From: Bacteroidota bacterium | GTDB lineage: Bacteria; Bacteroidota; Bacteroidia; Bacteroidales; Prolixibacteraceae | Assembly (NCBI GenBank): GCA_030706665.1 | Contig: JAUZOB010000022.1 | Span: forward strand, 1-18,187 | DNA length: 18,187 nucleotides | Direction: 5' to 3' | Shown here: positions 1 to 6,391 of the stretch, piece after piece | Numbering within the stretch: position 1 is the first letter of the stretch | Layout of the letters: each line of letters begins with the position of its first letter | The notes under the pieces: generated by a model | What the model was told of the DNA's origin: nothing | Database searches by the model: none | The model's input: only the letters and a program-made list of their open reading frames with translations | Made by a program: the position numbers and the translations under genes

Positions 1-46
1 ATCTATTAAAATGTAAAAGCGACTTTTGTTTTATGCGTTTAAAACA

Positions 47-86
47 AATAAAAAAGGCTGATTCATCTGAATCAGCCTTTTATTTG
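47..86 (-). terminator. Intrinsic terminator of gap, probably bidirectional
   Basis: A perfect 9-bp G+C-containing stem (56-64 with 69-77) with a four-base ATCT loop is extended by A:T pairs on both sides. It has a run of A on the left and of T on the right, so it reads as an intrinsic terminator on either strand. It lies about 15 bases past the gap stop codon and so ends the gap transcript. Confidence 0.9.
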
Positions 87-101
87 AAAATATTTCATGA
101 A

Positions 102-1109
102 TTATTTTACTGAATCCATGTATTTGATCAGTTCAACAACTTTGTTTGAGTAACCCCATTCGTTGTCATACCAAGCAACAACTTTTACAAAGTTTGCGTT
201 CAAGCTGATACCAGCGCCTGCATCGAAGATAGAAGTACGAGCATCGCCAAGGAAGTCGTTAGATACAACCTGATCTTCAGTGTATCCAAGAACACCTTTC
301 AATTCGCCTTCAGAAGCAGCTTTCATAGCAGCGCAGATTTCCTGATAAGAAGCGCCTTTTTCAAGACGGCAAGTCAGGTCAACAACTGATACGTCAGGAG
401 TTGGTACGCGGAAAGACATACCAGTTAATTTGCCATTCAATGCAGGAATAACTTTACCTACAGCTTTAGCAGCACCAGTTGAAGAAGGGATAATGTTCTG
501 ACCAGCACCACGACCACCTCTCCAGTCTTTCTTAGAAGGACCGTCAACAGTTTTCTGAGTTGCAGTAGTAGCGTGAACGGTAGTCATAAGACCTTCAACG
601 ATTCCAAAGCTATCATTCAAAACTTTAGCAATAGGAGCTAAACAGTTTGTAGTACATGAAGCATTTGAAACGAAAGTCATATCGTTAGTGTAAGATTTAT
701 TGTTTACACCCATAACGAACATTGGGGTATCGTCTTTTGAAGGTGCAGACATGATAACTTTCTTAGCACCTGCATCAACGTGACCCTGTGCTTTTTCTTT
801 AGTAAGGAATAAACCAGTAGACTCAACAACATATTCAGCACCGATTTCATTCCATTTCAGATCAGCAGGATTAGGTACAGCAGTTACGCGAATTTCTTTA
901 CCATTAACTACAAGCATACCATTCTTTACAGCTACATCGCCATTGAATAGACCATGAGTAGAGTCATATTTCAGCATGTATGCCATATAGTCTACATCGA
1001 TCAGGTCGTTGATTCCTACAACCTCAACGTTTTCTTGATTAACAGCAGCACGGAATACTAAACGACCAATACGGCCAAATCCGTTGATACCAATTTTAAT
1101 TTTTGACAT
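102..1109 (-). CDS. gap: Type I glyceraldehyde-3-phosphate dehydrogenase
   Basis: This cytoplasmic enzyme of glycolysis and gluconeogenesis interconverts glyceraldehyde 3-phosphate and 1,3-bisphosphoglycerate with NAD. The 335-residue product is the normal family length. It opens with the Rossmann motif INGFGRIGR (residues 8-16). The catalytic motif SNASCTTNC places the nucleophile at Cys152, and VHATTATQ supplies the paired His179. Asp35, after the second beta strand, favours NAD over NADP, as in glycolytic GapA proteins. The gene is monocistronic: it has its own terminator and a leader of roughly 75 bases that contains a hairpin. The ATG start directly precedes the Rossmann strand, so the start is secure. 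Identification is firm; the NAD preference is inferred from Asp35. Confidence 0.98.
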   Translation of the reverse strand: MSKIKIGINGFGRIGRLVFRAAVNQENVEVVGINDLIDVDYMAYMLKYDSTHGLFNGDVAVKNGMLVVNGKEIRVTAVPNPADLKWNEIGAEYVVESTGLFLTKEKAQGHVDAGAKKVIMSAPSKDDTPMFVMGVNNKSYTNDMTFVSNASCTTNCLAPIAKVLNDSFGIVEGLMTTVHATTATQKTVDGPSKKDWRGGRGAGQNIIPSSTGAAKAVGKVIPALNGKLTGMSFRVPTPDVSVVDLTCRLEKGASYQEICAAMKAASEGELKGVLGYTEDQVVSNDFLGDARTSIFDAGAGISLNANFVKVVAWYDNEWGYSNKVVELIKYMDSVK

Positions 1110-1160
1110 AATGATCCGTTTTTATGGGTTTATTTAAACGAAAACTTGTTCAAATTATAA

Positions 1161-1184
1161 GGCTTAACTGTTTTTTTTTAAGCC
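1161..1184 (-). promoter_or_regulatory. Hairpin in the gap mRNA leader
   Basis: GGCTTAA (1184-1178 on the minus strand) pairs perfectly with TTAAGCC (1167-1161) around a 10-base, A-rich loop in the RNA. If the promoter at 1219-1189 is correct, this stem sits at the very 5' end of the gap mRNA, where it could protect the messenger from decay or mark the transcription start. It is not followed by a U-run in the gap direction, so it is not an intrinsic terminator for gap. Confidence 0.5.
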
Positions 1185-1188
1185 GGCA

Positions 1189-1219
1189 CAAAGAAATATA
1201 TATATCCAAAAACATCAAA
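1189..1219 (-). promoter_or_regulatory. Probable gap promoter (Bacteroidetes type)
   Basis: On the minus strand TTTG (1219-1216), exactly 19 bases and TTTCTTTG (1196-1189) follow one another. This matches the Bacteroidetes -33/-7 arrangement TTTG-N19/20-TAnnTTTG with one mismatch, T for A at the second position of the -7 box. The start of transcription would fall near 1184-1181, about 75 bases before the gap ATG. Confidence 0.55.
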
Positions 1220-1421
1220 ACAATTTAGCTTGTTTTTGATTTTTTTCGTATGGAGTTAACAAACCGGATACATTAATTTCTGGTTTTATCTTTTTTTGAT
1301 GAACACTCCCCCTTAAAATGTCTTTGAGGTTCTGTTAATTGATTGTTTATAGGTGTAAAGCTTTATGTTATAGAGCTGAAAAATTGATGCATTGTTATTA
1401 TTACACCCTTTCAATGATTTA

Positions 1422-1440
1422 AACTCTAATGAATATAGAT
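1422..1440 (+). repeat. Imperfect direct repeat, copy 1
   Basis: AACTCTAATG followed by AATATAGAT recurs 66 bases downstream at 1488-1506 with 17 of 19 positions identical. The repeat lies in the gene-poor interval. Its function is unknown. Confidence 0.6.
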
Positions 1441-1448
1441 CCATATTC
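1431..1448. repeat. 18-bp near-palindrome
   Basis: The sequence GAATATAGATCCATATTC differs from its own reverse complement at one symmetric position pair only, centred on GATC. It overlaps direct repeat copy 1. The symmetry would suit a dimeric DNA-binding protein, but no promoter is obvious beside it. Confidence 0.4.
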
Positions 1449-1487
1449 TCTTCTTCCTCCTTTGCCTCTTTTGGGATCTTTAATTTT

Positions 1488-1506
1488 AACTCTAATGCAT
1501 AGAGAT
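1488..1506 (+). repeat. Imperfect direct repeat, copy 2
   Basis: This is the second copy of the 19-base motif at 1422-1440. It differs at two positions: CATAGAGAT in place of AATATAGAT after the shared AACTCTAATG. Confidence 0.6.
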
Positions 1507-1575
1507 ACGTAAAGAATCAAATTGAAGTTCTGTTTTGTGGGAAATGTGTTTTGAGAAAATGCAATTCTTTTAAAT

Positions 1576-1761
1576 TCAGAATCTTCCTAACGTTATTGGT
1601 ATTTCGTGATCAGGCTGATCAAATATATTTGCCGAATCCATAGTCTTTAAAAGCTTCATCGTAATTTGGTCGTCAAAGGCCGGGCAATGGCATGTTTTGC
1701 AAGAGGTAGCTAATAAAAAGAATAGTATAAGGGTAAACGCAACGATTAAAATCTTTTTCAT
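1576..1761 (-). CDS. Small putative lipoprotein, unknown function
   Basis: The 61-residue product starts with Lys-Lys, followed by a hydrophobic stretch (residues 4-18) and a lipobox-like LATSC ending at Cys21. This predicts a lipoprotein signal peptide and a mature protein of about 40 residues. Just after the anchoring Cys lies a compact Cys cluster (CKTCHCPAF, Cys21, 24 and 26). Short Cys-Pro-Ala lipoproteins of this kind are common in Bacteroidetes and have no known role. No good promoter was found upstream; the closest -7-like element (TAAATTTA) has one mismatch. The lipobox is imperfect because Ala, not Leu, stands at -3. No gene overlaps it, and the signal-peptide pattern supports it being real. 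Confidence 0.6.
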   Translation of the reverse strand: MKKILIVAFTLILFFLLATSCKTCHCPAFDDQITMKLLKTMDSANIFDQPDHEIPITLGRF

Positions 1762-1910
1762 GGATTCTAAATTTATAAACAGAGTCCAATTGTAGTAAAA
1801 AATCTGATTAAATGATTGAGCCCTGATGGATAAATTGTAAGGATATTGTATTTAAAGAGATCGGTCGGAAGTTGTAAATTTTCCCTTTCAAGGTTACAAA
1901 ATGATGAAAA

Positions 1911-1941
1911 TTTCAGTGGCTTTCTTTTTTGTTTATTTTTG
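1911..1941 (+). promoter_or_regulatory. Promoter of the nitroreductase-kinase operon
   Basis: TTTC (1911-1914), 19 bases and TATTTTTG (1934-1941) give a full TAnnTTTG -7 box with a one-mismatch -33 box at canonical spacing. Transcription would begin near 1947. The upstream in-frame TTG at 1929 would then not be transcribed, which supports ATG 1962 as the start. Confidence 0.6.
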
Positions 1942-1961
1942 TCACACAAAATAGGTTTGCT

Positions 1962-2711
1962 ATGATTGATGTTTTGAATAATCATCGTTCTGTTCGGAAA
2001 TATACAGATCGACCGATATCTGAAGATGACTTAAGATCTGTTCTTGAAGCCGGATGCCGGGCCTCTACCACCGGAAATATGCAGGTGTATAGCATTGTCG
2101 TAACCCAGAATACTGCAGTTAAAGAGCAATTGTCTCCAATGCATTTTAACCAGCCGATGATTAAAAATGCTCCCGTAGTGTTGACATTTTGTGCTGATTA
2201 TAATCGATTTAATAAATGGTGTGCATTAAATAATGCGCAACCGGGGTATGATAATTTCCTTTCATTCATGACCGGGGCTATTGATGCATTGCTCGTAGCA
2301 CAAAATGTTTGTGTTGCCGCAGAAAGCAAAGGGATGGGGATCTGTTACCTTGGCACGTCGTTGTATATGGCAAAAGGCATTATTGATATATTGAACCTTC
2401 CTAAAGGTGTGGTTCCGATTACGACTGTAACTTTGGGATGGCCTGATGAATCTCCGGAACAGGTAGACCGGTTGCCTTTGGATGCAGTGGTTCATTATGA
2501 TACCTATAAAGATTATAGCGATGAAGCCATTCGTACCTTTTATCTTGAAAAGGAGCAAAGAGATGATAGTAAAAAATTCGTAGCAGAGAATGAGAAGCAA
2601 TCTCTTGCACAGGTTTTCACTGATGTTCGCTACAAAAAAGCAGACAACCTGCATTTCTCGAAACTTCTGTTAGATGTTCTGAAAGAGCAGGGTTTCATGA
2701 ATCATGAATAG
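1962..2711 (+). CDS. FMN-dependent nitroreductase family protein (NfsA-like)
   Basis: The 249-residue cytoplasmic flavoprotein probably reduces nitro compounds, quinones or flavins with NAD(P)H. The N-terminal HRSVRKYTDRPI is the FMN-phosphate-binding signature of the family. It is followed by ASTTGNMQVYSI, which contacts flavin and substrate, and by GMGICYLG in the C-terminal part. A long charged tail after the core (about residues 185-249) resembles the C-terminal extension of NfsA/FRP-type enzymes. The longer reading frame begins at TTG 1929, but ATG 1962 fits both the family N terminus and the promoter. The physiological substrate cannot be told from sequence. The next gene starts 36 bases downstream and is probably cotranscribed. 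Confidence 0.9.
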   Translation: MIDVLNNHRSVRKYTDRPISEDDLRSVLEAGCRASTTGNMQVYSIVVTQNTAVKEQLSPMHFNQPMIKNAPVVLTFCADYNRFNKWCALNNAQPGYDNFLSFMTGAIDALLVAQNVCVAAESKGMGICYLGTSLYMAKGIIDILNLPKGVVPITTVTLGWPDESPEQVDRLPLDAVVHYDTYKDYSDEAIRTFYLEKEQRDDSKKFVAENEKQSLAQVFTDVRYKKADNLHFSKLLLDVLKEQGFMNHE

Positions 2712-2747
2712 CTGTTCATACACTTATAGCTCATTTTAAAAGAATCA

Positions 2748-3530
2748 ATGACAAGAAGACAGACCAATCCCTGCTATCCGGAACTGAATAGCTTTCTTGA
2801 TAATATCCGTACTCAGTTTGATCAAAACGGAACGACTATCTATAAAGTTCGGAATGAGGTTAAGAATATTCAATACAAGGATTTTATACTAAATGTAAAA
2901 TCATTTAAAGTTCCTCATCTTCTGAATCGTTTTGTGTATTCTTATATCCGGAAGTCAAAGGCCAGAAGGTCATATGAATATGCTATGACACTTGAGCGTA
3001 AAGGAGTGACGACTCCGGCTCCTGTTGGATATATTGAAAATACTCATAACGGGTTGCTTCAGGATTCATATTATATAAGCCTTTGCTATCCTTACGATTT
3101 TACGATTCGGGAAGTATTGGAAGGTCGGGTCGATAATAAAGATGAAATTCTCGAATCATTTGCCCGATATTGTTGGAATGTATTGCATCGCAACGGAGTC
3201 TTTCATTTGGACTTCTCTCCCGGTAATATCTTGATCCGGAAAATCAATTCGGATTACGAATTTAGTTTGATAGACCTGAATCGGATGAAGTTCTGCAAGA
3301 TTGATCCGATCATCGGATTGAAGAATCTGCGACAACTTCATACGACTGTAGAGAATATGCAAATTATTGCCAGGGCTTTTGGAAGTGAAGCGGGGTTAGA
3401 TCCGGAATGGTGTGCTGAAAAACTGATTGCAATGGATCGGAGTTATCAGAATTATCGATCAAGACGGCAAGCATTTAAAAAAGGTATAAAGAAACTGAAT
3501 CCCATTTCTGCTTTTAGAAAACATTTCTGA
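2748..3530 (+). CDS. Lipopolysaccharide-kinase-like protein (WaaP/KdkA/InaA fold)
   Basis: This 260-residue protein has the protein-kinase-like fold used by Kdo and heptose kinases of lipopolysaccharide. The catalytic loop is HLDFSPGN (residues 153-160), with Asp155 as probable base and Asn160 as metal ligand. A DFG-equivalent IDLNRM carries Asp176. Lys51, in ILNVKSFK, is the likely ATP-binding lysine. These residues argue for an active kinase. In Bacteroidetes such proteins probably phosphorylate lipid A-core sugars such as Kdo, at the inner face of the inner membrane, but the acceptor here is inferred. It follows the nitroreductase in the same direction and ends at the strong hairpin at 3592-3639. 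The charged C terminus lacks a membrane segment. Confidence 0.8.
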   Translation: MTRRQTNPCYPELNSFLDNIRTQFDQNGTTIYKVRNEVKNIQYKDFILNVKSFKVPHLLNRFVYSYIRKSKARRSYEYAMTLERKGVTTPAPVGYIENTHNGLLQDSYYISLCYPYDFTIREVLEGRVDNKDEILESFARYCWNVLHRNGVFHLDFSPGNILIRKINSDYEFSLIDLNRMKFCKIDPIIGLKNLRQLHTTVENMQIIARAFGSEAGLDPEWCAEKLIAMDRSYQNYRSRRQAFKKGIKKLNPISAFRKHF

Positions 3531-3591
3531 GGTGTTTAGTCGGTTAAAGTAAAACAGTCATTCAAATTGAGAAAATATTATAATGAGCGTT

Positions 3592-3639
3592 AAAGAACAA
3601 AGGGTAAAACAATTAAAATTGCTTTACCCTTTGTTCTTT
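3592..3639. terminator. Bidirectional terminator between convergent operons
   Basis: A 17-bp perfect stem (3592-3608 with 3623-3639) continues, after one A/C mismatch, through a further four pairs to a small A-rich loop. The base of the stem is AAAGAAC/GTTCTTT. It lies between the kinase gene (plus) and the glycosyltransferase gene (minus), both of which end here, so it probably terminates both transcripts. The U-tail is short on each strand. Confidence 0.8.
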
Positions 3640-3654
3640 GAATATATTTATACT

Positions 3655-4365
3655 TTAAATTCTGTCGCGTCTTTTGAAGAATTTAAGGAAATAATACTTT
3701 AAAGGATTAGAGTATTTCAGGTGCTTCCAAGGACGACTGCTGTGTGGCTGATGCAAAACTTTCAATGAAGTGATCAGATAATTATGAAATCCCAGTTTTA
3801 TAGAGCTGCGAGAGATAAATACATCATACCAGTCTTTGGTTTCGGCGAGTTCTGAAAAATCAAAACGTTTTAGGAATTCCGGAGTAAGAAGCGTACAGCA
3901 GAAACTCAGACTATGGTTGGTGTCCATAATTTCCGGATCTTCCGGGCTCACATGATTATAGGGGAAATTTATATTTTCGTCATGATCGACTGTTACAGCT
4001 GCAACCATCCCGCAATTTTCAATCGTGTTGGCATAATAGAGTAATTTTTCGATCGTATCCTTTTTGACTTTAACATCAGACTCGATAATTAAAAGTCCGG
4101 CATTGTTTTCCAATGCTTTTTGTTGAGAGATCTGAAGCGCAAGCTTATAATTCGGTGAAGGATGATCGGTGATATCCTCCATATTAATCAGATTAAACCC
4201 TGATTCTTTAGCGCTTTTCTCTAAGAAAGACTTTGTTTCAGGTCCGCTGAAATCATTAAAGATATAATAGGGGAAAGAAACAGACGATGAAGTGATTGCT
4301 TCAATGGTTTCTTTTGTTGTGTCAAGAGAATCCTTAACAGGAGTTATAGTGATTAGTTTATCCAT
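3655..4365 (-). CDS. Small family 2-like glycosyltransferase
   Basis: The 236-residue protein begins MDKLITITPVKD, the first beta strand of a GT-A nucleotide-sugar-binding fold. It carries LLIIESDVKV (residues 91-100), where Glu95-Ser96-Asp97 stands in the place of the metal-binding DxD motif. A basic C terminus (about residues 217-236, ending FKRRDRI) could hold it at the inner membrane. Donor and acceptor are unknown; a role in surface glycan assembly is inferred. It is the last gene of a three-gene operon. The ATG at 4365 overlaps the TGA of the preceding dehydrogenase gene by one base (TGATG), a sign of translational coupling. A TTG codon directly before it is a less likely start. Confidence 0.75.
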   Translation of the reverse strand: MDKLITITPVKDSLDTTKETIEAITSSSVSFPYYIFNDFSGPETKSFLEKSAKESGFNLINMEDITDHPSPNYKLALQISQQKALENNAGLLIIESDVKVKKDTIEKLLYYANTIENCGMVAAVTVDHDENINFPYNHVSPEDPEIMDTNHSLSFCCTLLTPEFLKRFDFSELAETKDWYDVFISRSSIKLGFHNYLITSLKVLHQPHSSRPWKHLKYSNPLKYYFLKFFKRRDRI

Positions 4366-5447
4366 CAAAGTGTTATTGGAGAAAATTCAAGATTAAATTT
4401 GCTGGCAAGATCATTAAGATCATCCACTACCGGTTGTAAAAGAGGGATTCCTGTCTTGAGCCTTTCCTGTGTCATTGCTCTTTCCGGATCACCCGGGATG
4501 AGTACTTTCTCGAAACCGTTTACTGTTTCAGCATTTCTGAATGTACTGATCCAATTGTCCATATGTTTCTTGAAGTCGGATGCAGGGCGAAAGGCATCAA
4601 TCCGGATGGCTCCTACAAAGTGCCCGATACCATCTCCGACCAGGTTGGATGCTGGATCGAGAAATGCAACAAAAGGAGGGACCCATGGACCATAGTTTGC
4701 TCCGGGAAGTACTGCGGTGAGAATGTCAACCAGAGAACCCAGACAATAACCTTTATGGCTGCCATGAATGCGGTCTCCGCCAAGAGGAAGCATCGCACCT
4801 CCTTTTTTTAGAATTAACGGATCAGTGGTTGCATTTCCTTCTTTATCCTGAGCCCAGCCTTCGGGCATATTCTGTCCTTTTCTTTGAAGTACTTCAAGCT
4901 TGCCGTTTGCAACAGTTGTCGTTGCCATATCGATTACGACAGGAGGTTGGGAATCTGCCGGAATTGCAACAGCTATAGGATTCGTTCCAAGAAGCCTGCT
5001 TTTTGAGAATGTGGGCGAAACTAACGGGCTTGCATTTGTCATTGCAAAACCGATCATGTCATGTTCCAATGCCAGCATTGCATGGTACCCTGCGATTCCA
5101 AAATGGTTTGAATTTTTAACCCCAACCCATCCGGTTCCTGCAACTTTTGCTTTTTGTATTGCGATCTGCATTGCTTTGGGTGCAGATACAAGACCTAATG
5201 CCTGGTCGGCATCAAGTACGGCTGTTGAAGGAGTTTCGTGAACAATTTGGATATTGGGAGTCGCGTTTAGCCTCTTTTTCTCCCACAGTTTAACGTAACC
5301 GCTAAGTCTGGCTACACCGTGTGAGTCAACACCTCTCAGGTCCGCTTGGTTCAAACAATTTGCAGCTACTTTTGCATCTTCGTCACTGCATCCCATTGCC
5401 TTAAATACCTTTTCGGTAAAACTTTTAAGATAATGCGGGTCGTACAT
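4365..5447 (-). CDS. Ldh family oxidoreductase (malate/L-lactate/ureidoglycolate dehydrogenase type)
   Basis: The 360-residue protein belongs to the type-2 malate/L-lactate dehydrogenase family (PF02615), NAD(P)-dependent enzymes that oxidise 2-hydroxy acids and have no Rossmann fold. Diagnostic motifs are RGVDSHGVARL (residues 38-48, with His43 the probable catalytic His), KNSNHFGIAGYHA in the middle, and GSHKGYCLG in the C-terminal half. Length is normal for the family. Members act on malate, lactate, 2,3-diketogulonate or ureidoglycolate, and the substrate here cannot be read from sequence. It lies 63 bases after the SDR dehydrogenase gene and is coupled to the glycosyltransferase gene, so these three form one minus-strand operon. 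Confidence 0.9.
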   Translation of the reverse strand: MYDPHYLKSFTEKVFKAMGCSDEDAKVAANCLNQADLRGVDSHGVARLSGYVKLWEKKRLNATPNIQIVHETPSTAVLDADQALGLVSAPKAMQIAIQKAKVAGTGWVGVKNSNHFGIAGYHAMLALEHDMIGFAMTNASPLVSPTFSKSRLLGTNPIAVAIPADSQPPVVIDMATTTVANGKLEVLQRKGQNMPEGWAQDKEGNATTDPLILKKGGAMLPLGGDRIHGSHKGYCLGSLVDILTAVLPGANYGPWVPPFVAFLDPASNLVGDGIGHFVGAIRIDAFRPASDFKKHMDNWISTFRNAETVNGFEKVLIPGDPERAMTQERLKTGIPLLQPVVDDLNDLASKFNLEFSPITL

Positions 5448-5510
5448 GTTCTTGAATTTTGGTTGGCAAATGTAGATATAAAACGAGAACCACCAATTTC
5501 TACAATGTGA

Positions 5511-6269
5511 TTAATTTCTGAATGTGTCTCTTGATGAACCTTGTGCCGTAGGCATAATGACGACATCGTCGAGATTAACATGCGCCGGCCTTGTGGCCAT
5601 AAAGTAGATTGTTTCTGCAATATCCATGGCAGAGAGTGGAGTCAGCCCATCATATACTTTACCTGCTTTGTCTTCATCCCCATGGAAACGGACAACGGAG
5701 AATTCAGTTTCGACCATGCCTGGACAAATCGCACTTACTTTGATGCCATAGGGAAGTAAATCGATTCGCATTCCGCGAGTCAGGGCTGAGACTGCATGCT
5801 TGGTGGCACAGTAAACATTGCCGTTAGGATAGACTTCTTTTCCTGCAATCGAGCTGATATTGATAATGTGGCCGCTTTTACGTGCAGTCATCAATGGCGA
5901 AACTTTACGTGACATGTAAAGGAGGCCTTTTAGATTTGTGTCAATCATTCTTTCCCAGTCGTCGATGTCTCCCGATTGAATCGGATCAAGTCCTGCTGCA
6001 AGTCCAGCATTGTTAATTAAAATGTCAATTGCTTTCCATGTTTCCGGCAGACTATCAATAGCTGTCTCGACTTGGTTCTTGTCACGAACATCAAAATTCA
6101 GAGTGATGATTTCAACTTGATACTGTTGCTGAAGTTCATTCTTTAAACTTTCGAGACGTTCGGATCTTCTTCCTGTCAGAATGAGTTTGTATTTATTCGA
6201 TGCAAAAATTTTTGCACATGCTTGTCCGATTCCGGCTGTTGCACCAGTGATTAATACAGTCTTTTCCAT
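5511..6269 (-). CDS. Short-chain dehydrogenase/reductase (YdfG-like)
   Basis: This is a classical 252-residue SDR oxidoreductase. It shows the cofactor motif TGATAGIG (residues 8-15), NNAG (86-89), Asn112 in DTNLKG, Ser140 in INISS, and the catalytic YCATK (Tyr153, Lys157). Arg34-Arg35 after the second beta strand (LTGRRSERLE) suggest NADP(H). The closest recognised relatives are YdfG-type 3-hydroxy-acid (L-allo-threonine/serine) dehydrogenases, judged by overall pattern including VYPNGNVYCATKHAV. It is the first gene of a minus-strand operon. The ATG at 6269 lies about 36 bases after a TAATTTTG -7 box. Confidence 0.92.
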   Translation of the reverse strand: MEKTVLITGATAGIGQACAKIFASNKYKLILTGRRSERLESLKNELQQQYQVEIITLNFDVRDKNQVETAIDSLPETWKAIDILINNAGLAAGLDPIQSGDIDDWERMIDTNLKGLLYMSRKVSPLMTARKSGHIINISSIAGKEVYPNGNVYCATKHAVSALTRGMRIDLLPYGIKVSAICPGMVETEFSVVRFHGDEDKAGKVYDGLTPLSAMDIAETIYFMATRPAHVNLDDVVIMPTAQGSSRDTFRN

Positions 6270-6296
6270 TATTTAACTTTGGCGTAAGGGATTTTA

Positions 6297-6308
6297 TTTG
6301 CATGCAAA
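6297..6308. repeat. Perfect 12-bp palindrome in the divergent promoter region
   Basis: TTTGCATGCAAA equals its own reverse complement. It overlaps the 3' end of the minus-strand -7 element and the predicted transcription start of the SDR operon, a position suited to an operator. A palindrome this short can also arise by chance. Confidence 0.4.
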
Positions 6309-6312
6309 ATTA
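6305..6312 (-). promoter_or_regulatory. -7 element for the SDR operon
   Basis: TAATTTTG on the minus strand (6312-6305) is a full match to the Bacteroidetes -7 consensus TAnnTTTG. No TTTG lies at the usual -33 distance, so the promoter may be weak or need an activator. It overlaps the perfect 12-bp palindrome at 6297-6308. Confidence 0.5.
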
Positions 6313-6352
6313 AAAAAACGGAGTTTATGAAGGGAATAATCCAAGAGATAAT

Positions 6353-6360
6353 TATTTTTG
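6353..6360 (+). promoter_or_regulatory. -7 element for the PurL-like/menG operon
   Basis: TATTTTTG matches TAnnTTTG exactly; a -33 TTTG is not evident at the usual spacing. Transcription would start near 6366. The TTG at 6362 would then lie at or before the transcription start, which favours ATG 6392 as the first codon of the downstream gene. Confidence 0.5.
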
Positions 6361-6391
6361 CTTGAAAAGATTAACTAAATACCCCTTGTGT

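Larger units (their letters stand above)
1110..1575. other. Gene-poor interval between gap and the small lipoprotein gene
   Basis: This stretch of about 466 bases holds the gap leader and promoter at its left end. Further right it contains an imperfect direct repeat and a near-palindrome, listed separately. I see no convincing coding frame, RNA gene or mobile element: stop codons are frequent in all frames and the sequence is A+T rich with scattered T-runs. Confidence 0.6.

Noticed and set aside
1929..1961. Upstream TTG start adding 11 residues to the nitroreductase
   Set aside because: It overlaps the predicted -7 box, so the codon would not be transcribed, and the added residues do not fit the family N terminus.
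4399..5241. Several plus-strand open frames opposite the Ldh-family gene
   Set aside because: The minus-strand gene carries intact family motifs across the whole stretch; the plus-strand frames look like mirror products of its codon use.
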